From DASZGI01 sp035938995 (GTDB taxonomy: Bacteria > Actinomycetota > Actinomycetes > Streptomycetales > Catenulisporaceae): a DNA stretch of 8,451 bases. The notes below the pieces were generated by a model. The model ran no database searches. It was not told where the DNA came from and saw only the letters and a program-made list of their open reading frames with translations. The stretch lies in the NCBI RefSeq assembly GCF_035938995.1, contig NZ_DASZGI010000185.1:1-8451 (forward strand), in the 5' to 3' direction. Below are positions 1 through 5,272 of this stretch, piece by piece. A program made the translations under genes and the position numbers. How positions within the stretch are numbered: position 1 is the stretch's first letter; every line of letters starts with the position of its first letter.

Positions 1-1820
1 CCGGCGCAGCCGGTCGAGGAGGAGGACTGCACCACCCCCACCTTGATCACCGGCAGGCCGAGCACCCCGATCGTGGCGTCCTGCACGGACGCCGACGCGG
101 CCGCACTGCCCGGGTCCACCGCGGTGACGACCTTCGCGCACAACGTGTCCGCACTGATCAGACCACTGATACTGACCAGGCACGGCGGCGCGAACGTGCC
201 CGCGGACGCGCTCTGCACCGCCCCGGTGTCCGGCGTCGCCGAGATCGAGACCAGGCCGCTGGACTCCAACCCGAACGCCCGCCCGGTCAGGTACTGGAAC
301 TTCACCGTCGCCGAGGCTTCGGCCGGCCGGTAGTAGCCGTCCCCGGCGAACACCGCCGTCACCGGCACCGCGGTGCTGGACGCCGGCTGGTTGACCGAGG
401 AGATGGTGCAGGACGCGGACCCGGAGGCGCCCGTGGTCCCCGCGCAGGACTGCCCCGTCGCCCCGGACCCGAGGGTGAAGGTGACCGTGCGCCCGGCGAT
501 CGGGGTGGCGCCGTCCTCGGTCAGCGTGCCCGACAGGGTCAGCGGCGCCCCGTTGGCGGCCTTGGCCGGCCCGGTGTAGACCAGCGCGCTCTCCTCGTGG
601 GTGACCGTGTACGTGCTGGACGCCGAGGAGCCCAGATCACCGGTGTCACCCGCGAAACTCGCGGTCAGCGGGTAACTGCCCGCGGCCTCCCCCGGAGTAA
701 TCGCGCACGACGCCGTGCCGGACGCATCCGTGATCCCCGTGCACGACTCGCTGCCGTTAAGGGTGAACACCACCGGCTGACCCACGATCGGCCCGGCACC
801 GTCACTCAACACCGCCGACACCGTACCCGGATCATGAAAATCACTCGCCGGCGCGCCGCCAGTGAAGGCCAGACTGGACTGACGTTGCTGCCAGACAACG
901 GTCGCCGTGTTCGACGTGATCTTGCCGGCCGGGTTCGTGGCCGAGGCGACGTCGGTGTCGGTGCCCGTGACAGAACTCGTATAGCTGAATGTCGCGACGC
1001 CGTTCGCATCCGTCGTCGCGCTCTGCGTCAGCCCCGCGTTCGGCCCCGTCTGCACGGTGAAGTCGACGGTGGCTCCCTGCAGACCGGTGCCACACGAGTT
1101 GGCGAGCGTCGCCCGCAGCGTCGCCGGGCTGCCGAGCGTCTGCGTCTGAGAGGCCGGGGCGAGCGAGAGGGTGGCACTCGGGCAGTTGGTCCCGATCAAC
1201 GACCACTGATGCGACTCGTTGGGGCCGCCCGGGCAGGCAGCCAGGTCGATCCCGCCGGTGTTGAGCACCTGCTTCGAATCGAGCAGCGCGTTCGTCACGC
1301 CGCCGATCGTCGCGTCGACCTCGGGAATCACGCCGTCCGGCGTGCAGGTCGTCCCCGCGCCGTTGACGCCGATGTCCGAGGTGTCGAACGCTCCGCTGGT
1401 CCCGCCGCACACCGCCGCCGCGGTGACCGCGGTCTGGGTGACGATCAGCTGCTGGCCGGGCGCCAGCACGGTGTTGTGCGGCCAGATGTCGAAGACGCAG
1501 GTGCTGATCTTCACCACGACCGAGTCGACGGTCTGCGGGATGTTCGTGTTGTTGACGATGCGCACCGCACCCGCGTCGAAGGTGCAGTTGGGCGTGCAGC
1601 CGGCGAACGTCACCCCGGATGCGCCCGCCCACGGGGTCGGGAAGTTGGTCGGATTGGCGCGCAGGTTGTCGGCGTAACCGACGTACACGTCGACGCTCGA
1701 CGCGGCGGAGGCCGGGGCGGCGGTAACGGCTGCGACGCCGGTGAATGCGAGCGCGGCCGTCACGAGAACGGCGAACCACCTGGGCACGGCAGCGCGGAAT
1801 ATACGCATGGTTTTGTGCAT
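1..1820 (-). CDS. Secreted multi-domain Ig-like repeat protein (C-terminus outside the window)
   Basis: Translating the minus strand from the ATG at 1820-1818 gives an open frame of about 606 residues that runs off the window at position 1. The start is supported by AGGGGG at 1833-1828, 7 bases upstream. Residues 1-40 form a signal peptide: basic start, hydrophobic core around 15-35 and an Ala-rich APASA|A cleavage region, so the protein is exported. Residues 42-210 form a Cys-rich N-terminal domain that I do not recognise. Residues 213-310 look like an invasin/Big_1-type Ig-like domain. Two similar Ig-like repeats follow at about 316-407 and 412-509; both have a VxFTL strand, a TDASG/TGASG turn next to a Cys pair, and a late A(S/V)FAGD motif. 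The segment from about 511 (GRAFGLESSGLV) resembles the start of the 'choice-of-anchor P' type domain of actinobacterial surface proteins; that assignment is from memory. The role is probably a surface or matrix protein (inference). Confidence 0.85.
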   Translation of the reverse strand, partial: MHKTMRIFRAAVPRWFAVLVTAALAFTGVAAVTAAPASAASSVDVYVGYADNLRANPTNFPTPWAGASGVTFAGCTPNCTFDAGAVRIVNNTNIPQTVDSVVVKISTCVFDIWPHNTVLAPGQQLIVTQTAVTAAAVCGGTSGAFDTSDIGVNGAGTTCTPDGVIPEVDATIGGVTNALLDSKQVLNTGGIDLAACPGGPNESHQWSLIGTNCPSATLSLAPASQTQTLGSPATLRATLANSCGTGLQGATVDFTVQTGPNAGLTQSATTDANGVATFSYTSSVTGTDTDVASATNPAGKITSNTATVVWQQRQSSLAFTGGAPASDFHDPGTVSAVLSDGAGPIVGQPVVFTLNGSESCTGITDASGTASCAITPGEAAGSYPLTASFAGDTGDLGSSASSTYTVTHEESALVYTGPAKAANGAPLTLSGTLTEDGATPIAGRTVTFTLGSGATGQSCAGTTGASGSASCTISSVNQPASSTAVPVTAVFAGDGYYRPAEASATVKFQYLTGRAFGLESSGLVSISATPDTGAVQSASAGTFAPPCLVSISGLISADTLCAKVVTAVDPGSAAASASVQDATIGVLGLPVIKVGVVQSSSSTGCA

Positions 1821-1837
1821 GGAAAAACCCCCTGCGC

Positions 1838-1856
1838 GGCGGCGGAAACCGCCGCC
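1838..1856 (-). repeat. Perfect 8-bp hairpin in the leader of the Ig-like gene
   Basis: GGCGGCGG (1838-1845) pairs perfectly with CCGCCGCC (1849-1856) around a 3-base loop. On the minus-strand mRNA this GC-only stem ends 17 bases before the ATG at 1820 and a few bases before the AGGGGG ribosome-binding site (1833-1828). A stem this stable so close to the start could limit ribosome access or protect the transcript; that is inference. It is not a classical terminator, because the T run on the minus strand (1827-1823) is separated from the stem by about 10 bases. Confidence 0.6.
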
Positions 1857-2058
1857 CCAATGGCCGAAAGGCCTCATCAGCCGACCTCGGAGCCGAGGCC
1901 GGGTACGTTGATGAGAGTAAGGAAACGCCGATGGAACAGCCAGGCGGGAAAGGGGCGCAGAAGAGTCCCGCGGCATCGGTGCGCCGATATTGCGCGCTCG
2001 AAACGCATATTCGAGCAATCCCGGAAAAGTTCTTTCGAGAATCAGCGCGCAGAGTGCG

Positions 2059-2115
2059 GCTGGCGGCACCGGCGGTTCGGTCTCGAGGGGGCGACCGAAT
2101 CGCGGTGCCGCCAGC
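2059..2115 (-). repeat. Long two-tier inverted repeat (possible terminator of the cupin gene or leader RNA stem)
   Basis: The outer arms 2059-2071 and 2103-2115 are perfectly complementary over 13 bp. Inside them, 2076-2082 (TTCGGTC) and 2093-2099 (GACCGAA) pair perfectly over 7 bp around a 10-base loop. The result is one extended stem interrupted by a small, nearly symmetric internal loop of 4 and 3 bases. It lies about 140 bases downstream of the cupin stop and about 240 bases upstream of the Ig-like start. No T-run follows on either strand, so it is not a classical intrinsic terminator. GC-rich stems without U-tracts are often proposed as terminators in actinomycetes, and an RNA regulatory element is the alternative. 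Confidence 0.6.
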
Positions 2116-2174
2116 GCGTCACCAAGGCAGCGGAAAATGACGCGGATGCACGAACCAGCGACTCAGAATCCCGC

Positions 2175-2230
2175 CGGTTCGAGCGAACCGCGGTGCCCGC
2201 CGCTGTCCGTCGGGCACCTGATCTCAGGTG
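2175..2230. repeat. Cluster of three adjacent or overlapping inverted repeats after the cupin gene
   Basis: There are three perfect inverted repeats in 56 bases: CGGTTCG/CGAACCG (2175-2181 and 2184-2190, 2-base gap), GGTGCCCG/CGGGCACC (2192-2199 and 2211-2218, 11-base gap) and CACCTGA/TCAGGTG (2215-2221 and 2224-2230, 2-base gap). The last two share bases 2215-2218, so as RNA they would be mutually exclusive. The 16-base dyad at 2215-2230 lies 26 bases past the cupin stop codon, a position suited to a terminator. The 2-base gaps at 2182-2183 and 2222-2223 also suit a dimeric repressor operator. Which function applies cannot be decided from sequence. Confidence 0.55.
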
Positions 2231-2256
2231 AACGGATCGCCTCTGGAATCACGCCG

Positions 2257-2622
2257 TTACGCGCGCTTGGCGTAGTCCGCGAAGCCCTGCCAGTCGACCA
2301 CGACACACGGCTCGTCACTGGTGATCCACGCGTCGTGGCCGGGCGGGATGTGCGCGTACTCGCCGGGACCGAAGTCGAACTCCTCGCCGTCGTCCATCCG
2401 CACGCGCATCCGGCCCGAGACGCAGTAGCCGGTGTGCTCGGCCTGGCAGCTGTCGGTGCCCGCGATCGGCTTGACGTGCTCCGACCACCTCCAGCCGGGC
2501 TCGAAGGTCGCCAGACCCACCGGGCCCGCGCTGGTGTTGACCAGCTCCAGGCGTCCCATGCCGGCCTCGAACAACCGAACCTCGTCCGCCTTGTCGAAAT
2601 TCTTGTGCTCGACGCCCGACAT
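2257..2622 (-). CDS. Small single-domain cupin protein
   Basis: This encodes 121 residues with a TAA stop. The ATG at 2622-2620 is chosen because a textbook Shine-Dalgarno, AAGGAGG (2639-2633), lies 10 bases upstream; the longer reading from 2697 only adds an Arg-rich non-coding-like extension. The protein is a single small beta-barrel cupin of the conserved cytosolic type, with no signal peptide. Candidate metal ligands are H49 (in PGWRWSEH), H63 (in QAEHTGY) and H96 (in IPPGHDAW). The turn GYCVSGRMRVRMDDGEE and the GPGEYAHIPPGH segment are typical of cupin motifs 1 and 2. Proteins of this kind bind a metal and small ligands, but the substrate cannot be inferred here. It lies 179 bases downstream of a same-strand gene and may have its own promoter. 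The family call is firm; the function is unknown. Confidence 0.88.
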   Translation of the reverse strand: MSGVEHKNFDKADEVRLFEAGMGRLELVNTSAGPVGLATFEPGWRWSEHVKPIAGTDSCQAEHTGYCVSGRMRVRMDDGEEFDFGPGEYAHIPPGHDAWITSDEPCVVVDWQGFADYAKRA

Positions 2623-2632
2623 TCCCTTTCTC

Positions 2633-2639
2633 CCTCCTT
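2633..2639 (-). promoter_or_regulatory. Strong ribosome-binding site of the cupin gene
   Basis: Read on the minus strand this is AAGGAGG, a perfect anti-16S match. It sits 10 bases before the ATG at 2622 and fixes that codon as the start rather than the in-frame ATG at 2697. Confidence 0.8.
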
Positions 2640-2801
2640 GCGATCGGCACGGCGGCCGCCGGCGACGCCGCACGCCCCGGCGCACCCGCCACCTCAACTC
2701 AAGCGCTGGAGCCGAGCCGCGTCACTACGGCATTCAGGGCATAGCGCAGACCGCTTCGCGGCGGCCATGATCGCTTCGGCGAAGCCGCGGCGAGCGCCGG
2801 A

Positions 2802-3308
2802 CTAGCGATTGTTCTGGTGGTGGCAGGCGGCCATGGTCTCGGCGAGCTGGCCGACGACTTCGACCGGTATGGACTCGATCGGCCCGCCCAGCTGCTGCGC
2901 GCTCACCAGGACCCGGACCGGTGGGGCAGGCGGGCCGCTGAGTGGAAGCGGGACGAAGCACGTACCGGGTATGGGCACGTAGACGTTGACTTCCGCTCCT
3001 GGCGGCACCGTTTCGGGTGCGATGTACAGCGGCGGCGCGGCCGACGTACGTGAGAAGGCCGCGTCGGTCACCTCAACCGGTGTCGTGCCGTCGTTGCGCA
3101 GGAGTATCAGCACGCCGCCGGCGCCCGGAGTCTGGTCGAAGGTGGCCATGGGATCGCCCTCGGTCGCCTGGCGCAAAAGGATCTGCGTCGGCGGCTGCGT
3201 GTGCATGACCTGATATGCGCCCGTCGCGCCGACTGCGAAGCCGACGATGGCTGACGCGGTGGCGACGGTCCCGCCGCGGCGGCGGATGAAGCCCATCACG
3301 TCAGGCAT
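2802..3308 (-). CDS. Membrane-anchored extracytoplasmic protein of unknown function, second of a coupled pair
   Basis: This encodes 168 residues with a TAG stop. The ATG at 3308-3306 shares one base with the TGA of the upstream gene (TGATG), so translation is probably coupled. Residues 1-12 are basic (FIRRRGG), 13-32 form one hydrophobic helix, and the rest should lie outside the membrane. The extracytoplasmic part has an Ig- or COG1470-like beta feel: VLILLRNDGTTPVEVTDAAF (about 66-85), then VPPGAEVNVYVPIPGTC (101-117) and PVRVLVSA (130-137), with a Cys at 117 and another at 162. The same order of elements occurs in the neighbouring larger protein, which suggests the two are paralogous or partner subunits. 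I do not recognise the family. The gene is probably co-transcribed with its larger partner and lies divergent to a two-component system. Confidence 0.82.
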   Translation of the reverse strand: MPDVMGFIRRRGGTVATASAIVGFAVGATGAYQVMHTQPPTQILLRQATEGDPMATFDQTPGAGGVLILLRNDGTTPVEVTDAAFSRTSAAPPLYIAPETVPPGAEVNVYVPIPGTCFVPLPLSGPPAPPVRVLVSAQQLGGPIESIPVEVVGQLAETMAACHHQNNR

Positions 3309-4393
3309 CAGCCACCGCCCAATGCCGCACCGTTGGCGACGCAGTACGCCAGGATCACATTCAGGTCGGCGATCGCGGCCGTCTGATCGATCATCCGCGC
3401 CTGCGGGGCGCCTGGGGCGTCGCGCGCGTCGCTGAAGGTCAGCGTGTCGTATGCGTAGCCGTTCGAGGCGGCTTCCTGTGCCGCCGGACAGTCGTCGACT
3501 GACACCGAGATCGCAATGGCGCCGGTACCGTGCGGCGGGATGACGGTGTCAGCCGAGGCCGAGAGGTCCAGCCCGCCGCCGCTGGTCCATGACTGCGCAG
3601 CGGATGGCGACAGGGCCATGCGCAGCGGGAAGAGCGCGCGGTTGATGGCGGTGATCTCCACGACGTACGTGCCCGACGCGCGCGACGGCGCGAACGTCGT
3701 CGACTGCACCACCTGCGGGGTGGGCATCTGCGCGCAGACTGCCCGCTCCGCGATCTGGCTGTAGTGGTCCACCACCAGCGTTTCCTGGCGGATCGCTCCG
3801 TCCGCGGTCCGCACGCGTATCTGCGCGACCGTTGCGATGCGGTCCGGCGAGTAGTCCCCGCACACGAAATGGGCCCGGCCTCGCAGGAGGCTGACACCGC
3901 CCGACGCGGTCGGCGCCGGGCTCGCGGGGGTCAGCCAGGTGGCCTGGAACTCCAGGGCGCTGAGCGTCGCGCCGAGCACGGTGACCGGATCGGGACCGTC
4001 GTTGATCACGGAGAGGGACACGTCCTGGTCGAAAGTGTTCGTCCAGGGCGTCGCCAGCACCTGCTCAACGCTCTGACTCTGGCCCTGGGTCTGACTTTGC
4101 GTCGGCGGCGTGGGCAGCGGCTGCACCACGAACGGATTGACCGGTGCGAGGTGCAGGAGGGAGACGGTGCGATCGCTCACCGCCGTCCTGCCGTGGAGGA
4201 AACCGGCCATGGACGCGGCGCCGAGCACGACCGCGGCAAGCGCTATGCCGAGGTGGACGATCAAGGGATTGCCGACAGACGGTCCTGCTGTCCGGCGCCG
4301 CTTCAGCCACGCGCGCAGCGGACCGGCGTCACGCACCGGGGACCACGCGCCGTCCTGGGTGTCATCGTATTCGAATTCGATCTCGAGGCCCAT
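3308..4393 (-). CDS. Membrane-anchored protein with two extracytoplasmic beta-domains, first of a coupled pair
   Basis: This encodes 361 residues. The ATG at 4393-4391 is chosen because a purine-rich GGGGAGGGGG (4408-4399) precedes it by a few bases and everything further upstream in frame reads like antisense of the response regulator. Residues 1-44 are an acidic then basic cytoplasmic tail (EIEFEYDDTQDG, KRRR), 45-66 a single membrane helix, and about 90-110 a Pro/Gln-rich linker (QSQTQGQSQS). Two beta-rich domains follow. The first (about 120-210) carries VSLSVINDGPDPVTVLGATL and C178. The second (about 240-325) carries TYVVEITAINRALFPLRMAL, then VIPPHGTGAIAISVSVDDC and a YDTLTF strand. 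This 'residual-strand, then PPG/PPH, then beta, then Cys' plan matches the downstream 168-residue protein. There is no known enzymatic motif. An envelope structural or sensory role is inferred only. Confidence 0.82.
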   Translation of the reverse strand: MGLEIEFEYDDTQDGAWSPVRDAGPLRAWLKRRRTAGPSVGNPLIVHLGIALAAVVLGAASMAGFLHGRTAVSDRTVSLLHLAPVNPFVVQPLPTPPTQSQTQGQSQSVEQVLATPWTNTFDQDVSLSVINDGPDPVTVLGATLSALEFQATWLTPASPAPTASGGVSLLRGRAHFVCGDYSPDRIATVAQIRVRTADGAIRQETLVVDHYSQIAERAVCAQMPTPQVVQSTTFAPSRASGTYVVEITAINRALFPLRMALSPSAAQSWTSGGGLDLSASADTVIPPHGTGAIAISVSVDDCPAAQEAASNGYAYDTLTFSDARDAPGAPQARMIDQTAAIADLNVILAYCVANGAALGGG

Positions 4394-4453
4394 TGGCGCC
4401 CCCTCCCCGGCGGCCGGACCGAACCGAACTGCCTTCTGTCGGCGCGATCGAAC

Positions 4454-4482
4454 AGTGTCTCGCTCACGGCCGGAGCGATCAA
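4454..4482 (-). promoter_or_regulatory. Possible promoter for the minus-strand membrane-protein pair
   Basis: On the minus strand, TTGATC (4482-4477) and GACACT (4459-4454) are separated by exactly 17 bases. The first resembles a -35 TTGACA hexamer. The second is a weak -10, with only the A and final T matching. Placement about 60 bases before the ATG at 4393 is sensible. This is a weak pattern call. Confidence 0.3.
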
Positions 4483-4500
4483 CCCCGCCCCGCGTTCGCG

Positions 4501-4540
4501 CCGCCGTCTGCGGCGGGCGGTCCGTTTCCGCGCTTAAAGT
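4501..4540 (+). promoter_or_regulatory. Likely promoter of the two-component operon, with an adjacent inverted repeat
   Basis: TAAAGT at 4535-4540 fits the actinobacterial -10 pattern TANNNT and ends 6 bases before the GTG at 4547, so transcription would begin at or next to the start codon. There is no good -35. Instead a perfect hairpin/dyad, CCGCCG-TCTG-CGGCGG (4501-4516), occupies roughly the -31 to -46 zone, where an activator or repressor could bind. Confidence 0.4.
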
Positions 4541-4546
4541 TGCGCT

Positions 4547-5266
4547 GTGATGGCACGAGGCGACGCGGTCCGGGCGGCACCGTTGCGGGTCCTGGTCGTG
4601 GAGGACGACGACGGGATCGCCCGGTCGATGGCGCGCGGACTGCAGCGCGCGGGCTACGTCGCGCAGGTCGTGGGCACCGGCGAGGCGGCGCTCGCAGCGG
4701 CGCCCGCGGACGTGGTGCTGCTCGATCTCGGCCTTCCGGACATGGACGGGGTCGAGGTGTGCCGGCGGCTCCGCATGCGCAGCGACGCGGTGATCATCGT
4801 GGTGACCGCGCGCGGTGAGGAGGGCGATCGGGTGGTCGCGCTGGACGAGGGCGCCGACGACTACCTGGTCAAGCCGTTCGGGCTGGCCGAGTTGCTCGCC
4901 CGGATCCGGGCGGTGTTGCGGCGGGTGACCCCGAGCGGGTCGGTCGTCTTCGCCCACGGTCCGGTCTCGGTGGATCCGCGCACCCGCCGGGTGACCGTGA
5001 ACGGGGCCGAGATCGCGTTGACGCCGAAGGAGTTCGACATCCTCGAGTGCCTCGCCGCCGACCCCGGCCGGGTGGTCACGCGCCAGGAGCTGCTGGAGCG
5101 AGTCTGGGACGCGAACTGGTACGGGCCGACGAAGGTGCTGGACGTGCACATCGCCGCGCTGCGCCGCAAGCTCGGCGTGGACGGGCTCGTGGAGACCGTG
5201 TACGGGCGCGGATTCCGGCTCGGCGACCTCGCGGCGGGCGGCCCACAGCCCGGCGCAGCAGGCTGA
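4547..5266 (+). CDS. OmpR/PhoB-family two-component response regulator
   Basis: This encodes 239 residues from GTG 4547; ATG 4550 is an equally possible start one codon later. No clear Shine-Dalgarno precedes either, only AAAG at 4536-4539, and the -10-like TAAAGT at 4535-4540 suggests a leaderless transcript. The receiver domain is about residues 13-125: acidic cluster E19/D20/D21, phospho-acceptor D60 in LLDLGLPDMDG, T87 in VVTARGEEGD, and K109 in DDYLVKPF. The C-terminal winged-helix DNA-binding domain, about 135-230, shows TPKEFDILECLA, VVTRQELLERVW, VLDVHIAALRRKL and the closing VYGRGFRL. All catalytic residues are intact. The cognate kinase starts 6 bases after the stop. The likely regulon is the downstream membrane/redox genes and possibly the divergent pair. 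Confidence 0.96.
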   Translation: MMARGDAVRAAPLRVLVVEDDDGIARSMARGLQRAGYVAQVVGTGEAALAAAPADVVLLDLGLPDMDGVEVCRRLRMRSDAVIIVVTARGEEGDRVVALDEGADDYLVKPFGLAELLARIRAVLRRVTPSGSVVFAHGPVSVDPRTRRVTVNGAEIALTPKEFDILECLAADPGRVVTRQELLERVWDANWYGPTKVLDVHIAALRRKLGVDGLVETVYGRGFRLGDLAAGGPQPGAAG

Positions 5267-5272
5267 GCAACC

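Larger units (their letters stand above)
1821..2256. other. 436-base gene-free region rich in inverted repeats
   Basis: I see no credible gene on either strand. Open frames crossing it have Arg-rich, compositionally odd translations and only continue antisense readings of neighbouring genes. The stretch lies downstream of the cupin gene and upstream of the Ig-like gene, both on the minus strand, so it holds the 3' end of the former and the promoter and leader of the latter. It contains at least seven perfect inverted repeats: 1838-1856, 1872-1878 with 1909-1915, 1996-2016, 2059-2115 (two-tier), 2175-2190, 2192-2218 and 2215-2230. The hexamer TTCGAG or its complement recurs at 1997, 2010, 2034 and 2178. 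The region could be a terminator plus operator cluster or a structured leader RNA. I matched it to no known riboswitch class. Confidence 0.7.

Noticed and set aside
841..1860. Minus-strand open frame of 339 codons overlapping the Ig-like gene
   Set aside because: This is an Arg-rich reading in a different frame from the signal-peptide-bearing protein that starts at 1820.
2175..2190. GGTTCGA-like element suggesting a tRNA T-arm
   Set aside because: No acceptor stem, D-arm or anticodon arm can be drawn around it on either strand; it is part of a simple dyad.
597..2231. Long plus-strand open frame of 544 codons
   Set aside because: Its translation is Arg-rich and low in hydrophobics, with no domain, and it is antisense to the Ig-like gene whose translation has a clean signal peptide and Ig repeats. 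It is a GC-bias artefact.
2623..2697. Longer start for the cupin at 2697
   Set aside because: The added 25 residues are almost all Arg, Pro and Gly. A perfect AAGGAGG sits within that extension, correctly spaced for the ATG at 2622.
2773..2785. GCTTC-GGC-GAAGC hairpin after the 168-residue gene as an intrinsic terminator
   Set aside because: The stem is only 5 bp and no T-run follows on the minus strand, so it is too weak to list as a terminator.
4144..4818. Plus-strand frame of 224 codons across the divergent region into the response regulator
   Set aside because: It is out of frame with the regulator, Arg/Gly-rich, and antisense to the N-terminus of the membrane-anchored protein.
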